NCBI GenBank assembly: GCA_002356515.1
Contig: AP017605.1
Coordinates: 7,792,089-7,856,088, forward strand
DNA from: Mesorhizobium loti
GTDB taxonomy: Bacteria > Pseudomonadota > Alphaproteobacteria > Rhizobiales > Rhizobiaceae
Direction of reading: 5' to 3'
DNA: 64,000 nucleotides
The position numbers and the translations under genes are program-made. The notes under the pieces are model-generated. The model was not told where the DNA came from, did not search any database, and was given only the letters and a program-made list of their open reading frames with translations. Position 1 is the first letter of the stretch. Each line of letters starts with the position of its first letter. Positions 26,389 through 37,836 of this stretch are shown here, one piece after another.

Positions 26389-26979
26389 TTAATCCTGGCA
26401 ATGCCTGGGAATATGCACGCGCCGCCAGCCTGACGACCCTTCGCGCACCAGCACGCGCCGCGCCACGGTCTGGTAGGAGGCTGGAACGTCGATGATGCGT
26501 CTTTGCTCGGGCTGCACCAGCACTTCCTCGGCGATCCGGTCATATTGCGCCGGGATGACGACCCGCCGCGTGCGTTCAGGCTGGATCACCACCGTCTCGG
26601 CGACGCGTTCATAGCGTGCCTTATGCCAGATCTTGCAGAGCACCTTGCGACCATGGATGACGCGCCATTCCCAGGAATAGCCACCGTCGTCGACTTGCAC
26701 CGTGTGATAGACGGTTCGTGTGACGGCGGGCACGACCTCGTAGGTCACCTGAGCCGGGACGGTCATCACCACGCGTTCACGCGTGCCGTAGATGGGCGGG
26801 GTGTAGTCGACCTGCTGGCCGGGTGGGTTGACCATCACGTCTTCATAGACCGTGTCGTAGACATCGGGCGTGCGGACCGGTTCGTAACACTCTACGGCGC
26901 GGCCGCCGGCAGCCGTCTGCGAAGTGGTGCCGAGCATGACCAGCCCGGCAACAGCGAAGGATGCGCTTCTCCTGAACAT
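26389..26979 (-). CDS. Secreted protein with repeated VPAxY/VLVxPE segments
   Basis: The 196-residue product begins with a signal peptide ('FRRSASFAVAGLVMLGTTSQTAAGG'; ATG 26979). The mature chain holds repeated units built on a Tyr-x-x-Val/Ile ... Val-Val/Leu-Val-x-Pro-Glu pattern: 'VPAQVTYEVVPAVTR', 'ARYERVAETVVIQPERTRR', 'PAQYDRIAEEVLVQPEQRR' and 'PASYQTVARRVLVREG'. These look like beta-strand repeats. No named family is recognised. The 5' region contains overlapping palindromes. Confidence 0.7.
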   Translation of the reverse strand: MFRRSASFAVAGLVMLGTTSQTAAGGRAVECYEPVRTPDVYDTVYEDVMVNPPGQQVDYTPPIYGTRERVVMTVPAQVTYEVVPAVTRTVYHTVQVDDGGYSWEWRVIHGRKVLCKIWHKARYERVAETVVIQPERTRRVVIPAQYDRIAEEVLVQPEQRRIIDVPASYQTVARRVLVREGSSGWRRVHIPRHCQD

Positions 26980-26993
26980 GACACTCCCCCTGT

Positions 26994-27023
26994 TTGAACC
27001 TTGCACACAAGTTCAACGTTGAA
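26994..27023. promoter_or_regulatory. Overlapping palindromes upstream of the secreted repeat protein
   Basis: TTGAACCTTG and CAAGTTCAA form an imperfect inverted repeat, and the right arm is itself part of a perfect 12-bp palindrome TTCAACGTTGAA (27012-27023). They lie just upstream of the 26979 start, in the 340-nt gap before clpP. They may be an operator or a 5' UTR hairpin; nothing else is evident in the rest of that gap. Confidence 0.4.
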
Positions 27024-27319
27024 TTGTAGGGGAAGCCGCGGCTGAGAAAAGCGGTTTTGCCGCATTTCGTTAAGTGACGCGGTTAAGAAATTGCTACGTT
27101 GCGGACCGGTTCCGCCTGCTCCAGGCCGGCGCAGACGTCCGGCGATGCGAATCCTTGGCCGTAAAGCTTGATTCGACTTACCCAGATGGCTAGGACGGGT
27201 CGGCCTTGCACAAGGATGAGCCGGCATCCTATCTACGGAACAACGATCCAGAACCGATTCTGCCCGAGCGGCCAGCATTCCCGGCGCCGGAATCCCCACC
27301 GCGAGATAAGAGATAACCG

Positions 27320-27949
27320 ATGAAGAACCCCGTCGAAACCTACATGAACCTCGTTCCGATGGTGGTCGAACAGACCAATCGCGGCGAGCGGGCCTACGAC
27401 ATCTTCTCGCGCCTCCTCAAGGAGCGCATCATTTTCATCACCGGTCCGGTCGAGGACGGCATGGCGACGCTGGTCTGCGCGCAGCTCCTGTTCCTCGAAG
27501 CCGAGAACCCGAAGAAGGAAATCAACCTCTATATCAATTCGCCGGGCGGCGTCGTCACCTCCGGCATGGCGATCTACGACACCATGCAGTTCATCAAGCC
27601 GGCCGTTTCGACGCTCTGCATCGGCCAGGCTGCCTCGATGGGCTCGCTTCTTTTGACCGCCGGCCACAAGGACATGCGCTTCGCCACGCCGAACGCCCGC
27701 ATCATGGTTCACCAGCCGTCCGGCGGCTTCCAGGGCCAGGCCTCCGACATCGAGCGCCACGCCATGGACATCGTCAAGCTGAAGCGCCGTCTCAACGAGG
27801 TCTATGTCAAGCACACCGGCAAGAGCTACGAGGAGATTGAACGCACGCTCGACCGCGACCATTTCATGACCGCCGACGAAGCCAAGGATTTCGGCCTCAT
27901 CGACAAGGTCATTTCGTCGCGCGAACCGGCTGAAAGTGCCGTGGCATAA
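27320..27949 (+). CDS. clpP: ATP-dependent Clp protease proteolytic subunit
   Basis: The 209-residue serine protease forms the ClpP tetradecamer that pairs with ClpX (encoded downstream) or ClpA. The catalytic Ser is in '[11 protein letters not shown]' (about residue 107), the His in 'IMVHQPSGG' (about 132), and the Asp in the '[17 protein letters not shown]' region. Sequence and length match the main ClpP of Rhizobiales. A stem-loop with T tail follows the stop. Confidence 0.97.
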   Translation: MKNPVETYMNLVPMVVEQTNRGERAYDIFSRLLKERIIFITGPVEDGMATLVCAQLLFLEAENPKKEINLYINSPGGVVTSGMAIYDTMQFIKPAVSTLCIGQAASMGSLLLTAGHKDMRFATPNARIMVHQPSGGFQGQASDIERHAMDIVKLKRRLNEVYVKHTGKSYEEIERTLDRDHFMTADEAKDFGLIDKVISSREPAESAVA

Positions 27950-27977
27950 GGGCTTGGTGGCAGTTGGATGACACCAT

Positions 27978-27998
27978 CACGCGCTTTTGGCGTGTTTT
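27978..27998 (+). terminator. Probable clpP terminator
   Basis: CACGC-GCTTTTG-GCGTG forms a 5-bp stem followed by TTTT, about 30 nt after the clpP stop. The stem is short, so some read-through into clpX (start 28245) is likely. The remaining 245 nt before clpX contain no other gene that I can support. Confidence 0.5.
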
Positions 27999-28244
27999 GC
28001 GGCATTTCGGCCACAATTGGCTGTTCCCTCGACGGTCGGGATTGCCTACGTTAAGGCTATGTTGATTTTCGACGGCTTAGCTTTGTGTGGGGTTGCTGCG
28101 AATCATTGCCACGTTTTCTGATTTGTGTTTCGTACGGAATACGTTGCGGGAGCCGGGACACTGGCGGCGGCGGATTCCCGCGATAAATAGAGTATGCGCC
28201 CTTTCAGCCAGACCATCGGCGGGCGGCCATGAAAGGACAGGAAA

Positions 28245-29519
28245 ATGAGCAAGGTCGGCAACAACAGCGGTGACTCGAAGAACACGCTTTATTGCTCGTT
28301 TTGCGGCAAAAGCCAGCATGAGGTGCGCAAGCTGATCGCCGGTCCGACGGTCTTCATCTGCGACGAATGCGTCGAGCTCTGCATGGACATCATCCGCGAG
28401 GAGAACAAAACCTCGATGGTGAAGTCGCGCGAGGGCGTGCCGACACCGCAGGAGATCCTCAAGGTTCTCGACGACTATGTCATCGGCCAGCCCTACGCCA
28501 AGCGCGTGCTGTCGGTGGCGGTGCACAACCACTACAAGCGCCTCGCGCATGCCGGCAAGAACAACGATGTCGAGCTGGCCAAGTCCAACATTCTGCTGAT
28601 CGGCCCGACCGGTTGCGGCAAGACGCTGCTCGCGCAGACGCTGGCCCGCATCATCGACGTGCCGTTCACCATGGCTGACGCCACGACGCTGACCGAAGCC
28701 GGTTACGTCGGCGAGGACGTCGAGAACATCATCCTGAAGCTGCTGCAGTCGGCAGACTATAATGTCGAGCGGGCCCAGCGCGGCATCGTCTACATCGACG
28801 AGATCGACAAGATTTCGCGCAAGTCCGACAATCCCTCGATCACCCGTGACGTGTCGGGCGAGGGCGTGCAGCAGGCGCTGTTGAAGATCATGGAAGGCAC
28901 GGTCGCCTCCGTGCCGCCGCAGGGCGGCAGGAAGCATCCGCAGCAGGAGTTCCTGCAGGTCGACACCGCCAACATCCTGTTCATCTGCGGCGGCGCCTTC
29001 GCCGGGCTGGACAAGATCATCTCGGATCGCGGCAGAAAGACCTCGATCGGCTTCGGCGCCATCGTCGCTTCGCCGGAGGATCGCCGCACGGGCGATGTGT
29101 TCCGCCTGGTCGAGCCCGAGGATCTGTTGAAGTTCGGCCTCATTCCGGAGTTCGTCGGCCGTCTGCCGGTCCTGGCGACGCTGGAGGACCTCGACGAGCC
29201 GGCGCTGATCCAGATCCTGACCGAGCCGAAGAATGCGCTGGTCAAGCAGTACCAGCGGCTGTTCGAGATGGAAAATGTCGACCTGACCTTCCACGAGAAC
29301 GCCCTGTCGGCGATCGCCAAGCGCGCCATCGAGCGCAAGACAGGCGCGCGCGGCCTGCGTTCGATCATGGAAGCGATCCTGCTCGACACCATGTTCGAAC
29401 TGCCCGCGCTTGAAGGCGTGCGCGAAGTGGTGATTTCGGAGGAAGTGGTGACCGGCAGCGCCCGGCCGCTCTACATCTACTCCGAACAGAAGGAAAAGAA
29501 GGGCAATGTCAGCGCCTGA
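28245..29519 (+). CDS. clpX: ATP-dependent Clp protease ATP-binding subunit
   Basis: The 424-residue AAA+ unfoldase. The N-terminal zinc domain has the C4 pattern 'CSFCGKSQ' ... '[10 protein letters not shown]'. Walker A is '[15 protein letters not shown]' (about residue 123), the pore loop '[10 protein letters not shown]', Walker B '[13 protein letters not shown]', and sensor 2 '[12 protein letters not shown]'. It recognises and threads substrates into ClpP. Order clpP-clpX-lon is conserved in alphaproteobacteria. A strong terminator lies after it. Confidence 0.98.
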   Translation: MSKVGNNSGDSKNTLYCSFCGKSQHEVRKLIAGPTVFICDECVELCMDIIREENKTSMVKSREGVPTPQEILKVLDDYVIGQPYAKRVLSVAVHNHYKRLAHAGKNNDVELAKSNILLIGPTGCGKTLLAQTLARIIDVPFTMADATTLTEAGYVGEDVENIILKLLQSADYNVERAQRGIVYIDEIDKISRKSDNPSITRDVSGEGVQQALLKIMEGTVASVPPQGGRKHPQQEFLQVDTANILFICGGAFAGLDKIISDRGRKTSIGFGAIVASPEDRRTGDVFRLVEPEDLLKFGLIPEFVGRLPVLATLEDLDEPALIQILTEPKNALVKQYQRLFEMENVDLTFHENALSAIAKRAIERKTGARGLRSIMEAILLDTMFELPALEGVREVVISEEVVTGSARPLYIYSEQKEKKGNVSA

Positions 29520-29547
29520 TATGGCACTTGACCCCATATTTTTGTGG

Positions 29548-29573
29548 AACGGCGCCGTTGCGGCGCCGTTTTG
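29548..29573 (+). terminator. Terminator after clpX
   Basis: AACGGCGCC-GTTG-CGGCGCCGTT is followed by a short TT run, about 30 nt after the clpX stop. The 220 nt between here and lon hold the lon promoter region; a possible CTTGATC element near 29630 is not close enough to a heat-shock consensus to be called. Confidence 0.8.
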
Positions 29574-29793
29574 CTGTGAAGGGCACGCGGCCTTTGCCAT
29601 GGAGTGGATTTGCAGGCGATGTTAACTCTTGATCTTTGCCCTGCTTGCATCCACCTAACACGAGAAGGCCGAGGTGCCCGATTTCTGTGCTGTAAAACTC
29701 CCGTCACAAACGGTGGTAGGCGGAACGATCCCCGGTCGTTAATATAAGATTCGCGGTTGGCCTGATGGTGGCCGCGACATGAAAGGTTGGACA

Positions 29794-32202
<2,409 letters not shown>

Positions 32203-32205
<3 letters not shown>

Positions 32206-32325
32206 AGCGCCGCGCGTCCACTTGGACGCGCAAAGGACGCTCTAACACTCTAGACTTGCGCATGGTCCTTTCCGAAAACCGACTACGGTTTTCGGGGCCA
32301 TGCATTAGGTTTTTCCTAAGGTTGC
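32203..32325. repeat. Two adjacent TAGAGC-type repeats after lon
   Basis: The first unit runs TTAGAGCG ... CGCTCTAA (32202-32246): TA-flanked inverted ends around an inner GCGCGTCC-ACTT-GGACGCGC hairpin. The second begins 'CTCTAGACTTGCGCATGG' and contains CCGAAAACCG/CGGTTTTCGG, like a dispersed rhizobial repeat ending near 'GCATTAGG'. The lon TAG stop codon is the first TAG of unit one. Two terminators follow immediately. Confidence 0.75.
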
Positions 32326-32338
32326 AGTGCTCAAACGG

Positions 32339-32397
32339 AAAGCCGGGCCTCGCGCCCGGCTTTTTCATGTGAAAAACCCCGGATTTCCGGGCTTTTT
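32339..32397 (+). terminator. Tandem terminators between lon and hupB
   Basis: AGCCGGGC-CTCGC-GCCCGGCT followed by TTTT (32341-32365) and CCCGGA-TT-TCCGGG followed by CTTTTT (32378-32397) are two consecutive intrinsic terminators. They insulate hupB, whose product is very abundant, from lon. Confidence 0.85.
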
Positions 32398-32505
32398 CCG
32401 CTTTTTTCCTGCCTTTTCGACTTGGTTGCGGGAACGCTTCTTTCTAAAGTCCGTTTCCTGCCGGATGAGTCGTTAGTTCCGGTGTTCTCATGGAAGGGAA
32501 TTTTT

Positions 32506-32778
32506 ATGAACAAGAACGAACTGGTGTCCGCTGTCGCCGACGCCGCGAGCATTTCGAAGGGTGACGCGCAGTCGGCGGTCGATGCGGTATTTTCCGTGAT
32601 CACCGGCGAACTGAAGAAGGGCGGCGATGTCCGGCTTGTCGGCTTTGGCAATTTCACCGTGTCAAAGCGTGCGGCCTCGACCGGCCGCAACCCGCAGACC
32701 GGCGCCGAAGTGAAGATCCCGGCACGCACCGTGCCGAAGTTCTCGGCCGGCAAGGGCCTGAAGGACGCAGTCAACTAA
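32506..32778 (+). CDS. hupB: DNA-binding protein HU-beta
   Basis: The 90-residue nucleoid protein has the HU signature 'VGFGNFTVSKRAASTGRNPQTG', including the DNA-intercalating arm 'GRNPQTGAEVKIPA'. The N-terminus 'MNKNELVSAVAD' and ATG at 32506 preceded by 'GGAAGGGAA' are as expected. It bends and compacts DNA. It is monocistronic between terminators. Confidence 0.98.
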   Translation: MNKNELVSAVADAASISKGDAQSAVDAVFSVITGELKKGGDVRLVGFGNFTVSKRAASTGRNPQTGAEVKIPARTVPKFSAGKGLKDAVN

Positions 32779-32805
32779 GCGCGTTTTTCTTTTTCAGAGA
32801 CACAG

Positions 32806-32830
32806 AAAAGCCGGGCTCGCCCGGCTTTTC
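32806..32830 (+). terminator. Terminator after hupB
   Basis: AAAAGCCGGGC-T-CGCCCGGCTTTT forms an 11-bp stem with A and T flanks and a trailing ATTTTTG. It ends hupB and may also stop transcripts of the convergent aldo/keto reductase gene. Confidence 0.88.
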
Positions 32831-32864
32831 ATTTTTGTGCCTGCGGCAGTGAATGACCGCCGCG

Positions 32865-33887
32865 TCATGCGGTCGGCGCATCAGCGCGCATCAGGCCTTC
32901 CTTCTTGAGGTCCGCCCAGAGCGCCGCCGGCAGCTTCGCGTCGAGCAGTGCGCGGTTGCTTTCGACCTCGCTTGGCCGCTGGCCGCCGGGGATCACCGAG
33001 ACGACCGACGGATGCAGCGCCGGAAATTGCAGCGCCGCCTCGATCAGCCTGACGCCATGGCGCGTGCAGACCGCCTCGATGCCGGCGACCCGCTCAAGAA
33101 TGTCCTTCGGTGCTTCGGAATAGTTGTAGTAGGCGCCGGGCTTCGGTCCTGTTGCCAGGATGCCGGAATTGTAGGGACCGCCCAGCACGATGCCGATGCC
33201 GCGCTTCTGGCAGAGCGGCAGGAAGGATGTCAGCGCCTCCTGTTCCAGCAGCGTGTAGCGCCCGGCAAGCAGGAACAGGTCGAAATCACCGCGCTCGGCC
33301 AGTGTCTGGGCAACCTGCCATTCGTTGATGCCGCCGCCGAACGCCTTGATCGCACCCTGGTCGCGCAGCGACAGCAACCCGTAATAACCCGAGCGCATGA
33401 ATTCCTCGATGCGCCGGTCGGATGCCTCCTTGCTGCCATGGGTGAAGATGTCGACATCGTGCACGAACAGGATGTCGATCCGGTCGACGCCGAGCCGCTC
33501 GAGCGAGGCCTCGAACGAGCGCATCACGCCGTCATAGCTGTAATCGTAGACTTCCTGGCGCGACGGCGTGTCGAAGAACTTGCCGATGCCCGTGCGTTCT
33601 TCCGGCGGGCAGGCGCGCATCAGGCGGCCGACCTTGCTCGACAGCACATAGTCGTCGCGCTTCTTGCCGCGCAGGAACGGATTGAGCCGTGTTTCCGACA
33701 GGCCGAGCCCATAGAGCGGCGCTGTGTCGTAGTAGCGGCAGCCGGTCGCCCAGGCGGCGTCGAGCGTGGCATTGGCATCCGCGTCCGAAACGGCACGGTA
33801 TAGATTGCCGAGCGGTGCCGTGCCGAAGCCGAGCTCCGTAAAGGTGAGGCCGCCATTGCCGATGCGGTCGAAATGCCGTGTCTTCAT
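32865..33887 (-). CDS. Aldo/keto reductase (D-threo-aldose/L-fucose dehydrogenase-like)
   Basis: The 340-residue TIM-barrel NADP oxidoreductase opens with 'LTFTELGFGTAPLGNLYRAV', typical of the D-threo-aldose 1-dehydrogenase group. The catalytic tetrad is represented by Asp and Tyr in 'YYDTAPLYGLGLSE', Lys in 'VLSSKVGRLM' and His in 'DILFVHDVDIF'. It probably oxidises a fucose-like or other aldose at C1. It is divergent from the SIS/creatininase pair and belongs by position to the carbohydrate cluster up to 42.3 kb. Confidence 0.87.
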   Translation of the reverse strand: MKTRHFDRIGNGGLTFTELGFGTAPLGNLYRAVSDADANATLDAAWATGCRYYDTAPLYGLGLSETRLNPFLRGKKRDDYVLSSKVGRLMRACPPEERTGIGKFFDTPSRQEVYDYSYDGVMRSFEASLERLGVDRIDILFVHDVDIFTHGSKEASDRRIEEFMRSGYYGLLSLRDQGAIKAFGGGINEWQVAQTLAERGDFDLFLLAGRYTLLEQEALTSFLPLCQKRGIGIVLGGPYNSGILATGPKPGAYYNYSEAPKDILERVAGIEAVCTRHGVRLIEAALQFPALHPSVVSVIPGGQRPSEVESNRALLDAKLPAALWADLKKEGLMRADAPTA

Positions 33888-34067
33888 GTCCTGCAGTTTT
33901 CCTGGGTTTGATCTGTCTGAGCTGATTTGTCTGACATGACACTATCACGCCTGTGGCCCCGCAAAAGCGTTGCGCGGCGTTGGACACGCATTTTCGCGGT
34001 TGCTAGCATGAACGAAATCAAGCTGTTCGTGGAAAAATCCCAGGACAATTTCGAGGGCGAGTTTGCC

Positions 34068-34634
34068 ATGAGCGACCGGAACGAAAACCTGTTCAAGACC
34101 GCGCTCGACGAACTCGGCGGCGTGCTGGCGCGGGTGGATGGCAGCCAAATCGACGCCGCCTGCAAGCTGTTGGCCGAAGCCAGGCAGATCGTCGTCTATG
34201 GCTGCGGCCGCGAGGCCTTGCAGGTCAAGGGTTTCGCCATGCGGCTCTACCACCTCGGCCTGCCGGTCTCGGTGGTCGGCGACATGACCACGCCGCCGCT
34301 GGGGCCTGGTGATGTGTTCCTCGCCAGTTCCGGACCGGGAGAAACCTCGACGGTGCTCACCTTGATGCGCGTCGCGCGCGATGCCGGCGCGACCAATCTG
34401 CTGCTGACCGCCCAGGCCGGCGGCAGCGCGGCAAGACTGGCCGACACCACGCTGCTCATCCCGGCCCAGACCATGGCCAATGACCAGGGACCGCAAAAAA
34501 CTTCTGTCCTACCGATGGGTTCGGTGTTCGAAGGCGCGCTGTTCCTGCTGTTCGAGGTGATGGTGCTGAAGCTCAAATCCCTGAGCGGTGCGTCGCCCGA
34601 GGCCATGCGTGCCCGCCACACCAACATGGAATAG
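34068..34634 (+). CDS. SIS-domain sugar-phosphate isomerase, 6-phospho-3-hexuloisomerase-like
   Basis: From the ATG at 34068 ('MSDRNENLFK', preceded by GAGGGCGAG) the product is 188 residues, the size of PHI enzymes. 'QIVVYGCGREALQVKGFAMRLYHLG' and 'GPGDVFLASSGPGETSTVLTLMRVA' are the two SIS phosphosugar-binding stretches, and the C-terminal 'LPMGSVFEGALFLLFEVMVL' is characteristic. A start at 34008 is possible. It is 3 nt upstream of the creatininase-family gene and likely co-translated. Isomerising a ketose phosphate is the family role; substrate unknown. Confidence 0.85.
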   Translation: MSDRNENLFKTALDELGGVLARVDGSQIDAACKLLAEARQIVVYGCGREALQVKGFAMRLYHLGLPVSVVGDMTTPPLGPGDVFLASSGPGETSTVLTLMRVARDAGATNLLLTAQAGGSAARLADTTLLIPAQTMANDQGPQKTSVLPMGSVFEGALFLLFEVMVLKLKSLSGASPEAMRARHTNME

Positions 34635-34637
34635 ATC

Positions 34638-35381
34638 ATGCGCTATGAACTGATGCTGCCGCACCAGATCCGCAAGGCGATTGCCGAGAATTGGCCGGTC
34701 GCCCTGCCACTCGGCGTGCTCGAATACCATGGCGAGCACATGGCCGTCGGCATGGATACGCTGGCCGTCATCAAGACGCTGGAACTGTTCGAGAAGGAGA
34801 GGGATGTCGTCATCCTGCCGCCCTTCTACTACGGTGCGGCGAGTTACGCGGTGGCGCCGCCGGAAGGCACTGGCTCGGTGCAGGTCGGCGGCAATCAGCT
34901 GGCGCCGTTCGGCGAAGAACTGTTCTACAGCCTGCTGCGCATCGGTTTTCGCAACATCCACGCCATCGTCCATCATCAGACCGAGAACTTTGCTGCCGGC
35001 ATGCCGACCGATCTCGCCTTCAAGACCGCCGGCCGCCAGGCAATCTTCCGCTTCCTCGAGAAGCAGCGCGGCGAGGGGTGGTGGGGCTCGAAGGAAATGG
35101 CCGACTATTATGCCGGACACGCCGCGGGAGAAAACTTCTTCAACTGGGTGCAGGTGCATCCACTGATGCCGGCCGCCATGAACGGCAAGTATCCGTTCGA
35201 CCATGCTGGCATTGGCGAGACATCACTGATGCTGGCGCTATGCCCGGAGGCTGTCGACGCCGCCCGCTTCGCCGACAATACCGGCTGGTATACGGCTGAT
35301 GCCAAGGACGCATCGGCTGAACTGGGGCAAAAGGGCGTCGCCATGATCATGGATCACCTGCGCGTGATCCTGAAGGCCTAA
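34638..35381 (+). CDS. Creatininase-family protein
   Basis: The 247-residue protein retains the metal-site pattern 'LPLGVLEYHGEHMAVGMDTLAV' (Glu, two His, Asp) and a later 'IVHHQTENFAAG' in place of the canonical Asn-Gly-His-Gly-Gly-Asn loop. The superfamily includes creatinine amidohydrolase, the F420/mycofactocin enzymes and the inositol-pathway hydrolase IolN. In this sugar cluster a role on a keto-inositol, lactone or amide is more likely than creatinine; that is inference. Its stop overlaps by 4 nt the stop of the convergent small membrane gene. Confidence 0.85.
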   Translation: MRYELMLPHQIRKAIAENWPVALPLGVLEYHGEHMAVGMDTLAVIKTLELFEKERDVVILPPFYYGAASYAVAPPEGTGSVQVGGNQLAPFGEELFYSLLRIGFRNIHAIVHHQTENFAAGMPTDLAFKTAGRQAIFRFLEKQRGEGWWGSKEMADYYAGHAAGENFFNWVQVHPLMPAAMNGKYPFDHAGIGETSLMLALCPEAVDAARFADNTGWYTADAKDASAELGQKGVAMIMDHLRVILKA

Positions 35382-35692
35382 CCCCGGCCTTTCAACCGCT
35401 CCGCCCGGTAGTCGGCGATCGACTTGTCCGGATCGCTCTTGGTGGCCACGCCCCAGATGAACGTGCCGGCGCCGGCTATCGCCAGGATGACGTAGAGGGC
35501 TATGCCAAGCGCCAGGTGATCGGCGTAAAAGCCCACCAGGGCTATGAGCAGGCCGCCGCAGAGCATCGCCAGCACAAAGCCGGCGATGACGGCACGACCC
35601 TGCCAGGCGATCGGCATGACACCCTTGCCATAGCGGTCGCGGCCGACATAACCGACACGGATGTTGCGTGCGAACCAGTATTGGTTCGTCAC
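35378..35692 (-). CDS. Small membrane protein at the end of the sugar ABC operon
   Basis: A 104-residue protein from the GTG at 35692, which overlaps the permease TGA (GTGA). It has two transmembrane helices ('AVIAGFVLAMLCGGLLIALVG' split at Gly, and 'LGIALYVILAIAGAGTFIWGV') and a polar C-terminus ('DPDKSIADYRAERLKGRG'). It is not a known ABC subunit. The tight coupling suggests an accessory function for the transporter. Confidence 0.75.
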   Translation of the reverse strand: MTNQYWFARNIRVGYVGRDRYGKGVMPIAWQGRAVIAGFVLAMLCGGLLIALVGFYADHLALGIALYVILAIAGAGTFIWGVATKSDPDKSIADYRAERLKGRG

Positions 35693-36606
35693 TTCACGGC
35701 CCCCGCGGTCATGCCCATGATGAGATAGCGTTCCAAAGCAATGCCGATGACCGCCAGCGGTGCGATCGCCGCCGTGGCAAGGGCAGCCATCGACCACCAG
35801 TTGATGCCTTGCGAGCCGGTCTGGCTCGCCACCATGACGGGAATGGTCTTGGCATCGGTCGAGGTCAAAAGGGCGGCGAAAAAATACTCGTTCCAGCACA
35901 GCACCATCGCCAGGATGAAGGCGGCGACCATGCCCGGCAGCGCGATCGGCATGACGATGCGGAAAAACGCGCCCCAGATCGACAGGCCATCGACGAGAGC
36001 TGCTTCCTCCAGTTCGACCGGGATCGAATTGAACTGGTCGCGCATGATCCAGATGACGATCGGCAGCACCATCAGCGTGTAGAGCAGGATCAGTCCGATG
36101 CGCGTGTCGAGCAGGCCGACTTCCCGGTAGAGCACCAGGAAGGGCAGAGCGAGCACGACGGGCGGCAGGATCAGCTGCGACAGGAAGAAGAAGGAGATGT
36201 CCTCGTTCTTGAACCAGGCGAACTTGTAGCGGTAGCGCGTGAGGCCGTAGGCGGCGAGGCTGCCGATGACGATGGCGAGGCTCGACGCGCCGACCGAGGT
36301 GATGACCGAGTTCATGAAGCGCTTGAAGAACTCATCGCGCACCGTCGAGGTCTCGAAGATCGAATCCGGCGAGAGGCCGAGCGATCGCCAGCCCTTCCAG
36401 TCCGGCTGGAAGTCGACGAAGGGGATCAGATGGCCCTGGGTGACATCGACCGCCGATTTGAACGACGTCGTTAGCGTCCAGTAGATCGGGAACAGGCAGA
36501 TGAAAGCCCAGAACACCAGCGCGCCATAGATGAAGACCCGGCTGGTGATGAAGCTCGCCGGAGAGCGGATTTCGGAAACGGTGTATTCGGTGGTTTGAAC
36601 GCTCAT
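35689..36606 (-). CDS. ABC sugar transporter permease, MalG type
   Basis: The 305-residue permease starts at ATG 36606; a TTG at 36621 is less likely. Six helices are visible, with the EAA loop 'LEEAALVDGLSIWGAFFRIVMP'. The first periplasmic loop 'TLTTSFKSAVDV' is typical of CUT1 permeases. It forms the channel with the MalF-type partner 11 nt upstream. It overlaps the small membrane gene downstream. Confidence 0.93.
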   Translation of the reverse strand: MSVQTTEYTVSEIRSPASFITSRVFIYGALVFWAFICLFPIYWTLTTSFKSAVDVTQGHLIPFVDFQPDWKGWRSLGLSPDSIFETSTVRDEFFKRFMNSVITSVGASSLAIVIGSLAAYGLTRYRYKFAWFKNEDISFFFLSQLILPPVVLALPFLVLYREVGLLDTRIGLILLYTLMVLPIVIWIMRDQFNSIPVELEEAALVDGLSIWGAFFRIVMPIALPGMVAAFILAMVLCWNEYFFAALLTSTDAKTIPVMVASQTGSQGINWWSMAALATAAIAPLAVIGIALERYLIMGMTAGAVK

Positions 36607-36617
36607 GATTCCACCGC

Positions 36618-37739
36618 TCAATTGACGTTGCGCACGAAGCGGTTGGCGAATTTCAGCAGCCAGGTCACGAACACGACGATGATGACCAGATAGGCCATCG
36701 CCAGCATGGTGCCGTAGCCGACATTCGAGCGGTCGCGGTATTCGCGGTAGATGAAACTGGAGACGGAATCAGTGGCGCCACCAGGTCCGCCCGAGGTCAC
36801 CGTGATGATGATGTCGGCCAGCTTCAGCTTGAAGATGATGCGCAGGATGACCGCCGTCACCGACACCGGCAGCATCAGCGGAAAGGTGACCTGCCAGAAG
36901 GTCTGCCACGCATTGGCGCCGTCGACCCGCGCGGCTTCGAGGATTTCGCGTGACATCGCCTGCAGGCCGGCGAGCAGCATGATCATCATGAACGGGATGA
37001 AGGTCCAGGCATCCAGCACCATGATCGAGATGCGGGCGATGATCGGATCCGAGAAGAAGGCCGGGTTTTCCCAGCCGAGATGGCGCGCCAGCGTCGCCGC
37101 CGGGCCGAAGCGATATTCCATCAGTGACTTGCCGACCATCCACGACACCGCCACCGGCGACAGCATCAGCGGCATCAGGAAAACGACGCGGAAGAATTTG
37201 CGCGCCCGAATCTGCGCGTTGAGCAGCAGCGCCAAGCCGAAGGCGATGACATATTCGACCAGCACGGCCAGCACGTAGAGCACCATGTTGAACAGCGCAT
37301 TGCGATAGTAGGGATCGCCCAGCATCTGCCAGAAATTGTCGAGCCCGTTGAACCTGCGTCCGCTGAAGGAGGAGAGGTTCCAGTCGGTCAGCGCGATGTA
37401 GAAACCGAACAGCGTCGGGAAGATCACCATGGCGATGGTGAACAGCAGCGCCGGCAGCAGGAACAGCGCGCGCTGGCCGTCCTCGCCACGCGTCAGCACC
37501 TGGCCGATGCCGAGTGCCACGCCCCACAGCACATAGGCGTAGACCACGGGACGCCATGTCTCGAAGCCGATCGTGTCGACCTCGCTCTTGTAGAGGATCT
37601 GGACCAGGATCGTTGCCAGCAGGCCAAGCGTTGCAGCGGCCATCACCGCCCAGCCCAAGCGTCTGCGGCCTGGCGGTATCAGGTCGGATGGGACGGCGTT
37701 TGCCGGCCAATCCTTGGTGGGCAAAATCTGGTCAGCCAC
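36618..37739 (-). CDS. ABC sugar transporter permease, MalF type
   Basis: The 373-residue permease is read from the GTG at 37739 ('VADQILPTKDW'). Two or three extra N-terminal helices precede the core six ('FLLPALLFTIAMVIFPTLFG' onward), and the EAA loop is 'LEAARVDGANAWQTFWQV'. This is the CUT1 class that imports oligosaccharides, glycerol phosphate or polyols. A strong stem-loop separates it from the binding-protein gene. Confidence 0.92.
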   Translation of the reverse strand: MADQILPTKDWPANAVPSDLIPPGRRRLGWAVMAAATLGLLATILVQILYKSEVDTIGFETWRPVVYAYVLWGVALGIGQVLTRGEDGQRALFLLPALLFTIAMVIFPTLFGFYIALTDWNLSSFSGRRFNGLDNFWQMLGDPYYRNALFNMVLYVLAVLVEYVIAFGLALLLNAQIRARKFFRVVFLMPLMLSPVAVSWMVGKSLMEYRFGPAATLARHLGWENPAFFSDPIIARISIMVLDAWTFIPFMMIMLLAGLQAMSREILEAARVDGANAWQTFWQVTFPLMLPVSVTAVILRIIFKLKLADIIITVTSGGPGGATDSVSSFIYREYRDRSNVGYGTMLAMAYLVIIVVFVTWLLKFANRFVRNVN

Positions 37740-37792
37740 GCGTCTCGTCCGTTTGCAGAAGGCACTTCGCGACCGGCGGTGCCGGTCAAGGC

Positions 37793-37822
37793 AGGGTCCG
37801 GCGGCTTTCGTCGCCGGACCCT
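37793..37822 (-). other. Intercistronic stem-loop after the binding-protein gene
   Basis: AGGGTCCGGCG (37793-37803) and CGCCGGACCCT (37812-37822) form a perfect 11-bp stem with an 8-nt loop, 15 nt after the binding-protein stop. There is no T tail. Such hairpins often protect the 3' end of the binding-protein message, raising its level over that of the permeases. Confidence 0.75.
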
Positions 37823-37836
37823 GGTTCACGCTACGA

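Noticed and set aside
27100..27200. Heat-shock (RpoH) promoter for clpP at CTTGATT ... CCCAGATG
   Set aside because: The spacing between the two elements is about 7 nt, too short for an RpoH promoter.
28077..29600. A 507-codon open frame antisense to clpX
   Set aside because: It lies opposite conserved clpX codons in a high-GC genome, where long antisense frames are common; no family resemblance.
29620..29660. Heat-shock promoter for lon at CTTGATC
   Set aside because: The downstream element does not match the expected CCCATNT or alphaproteobacterial equivalent.
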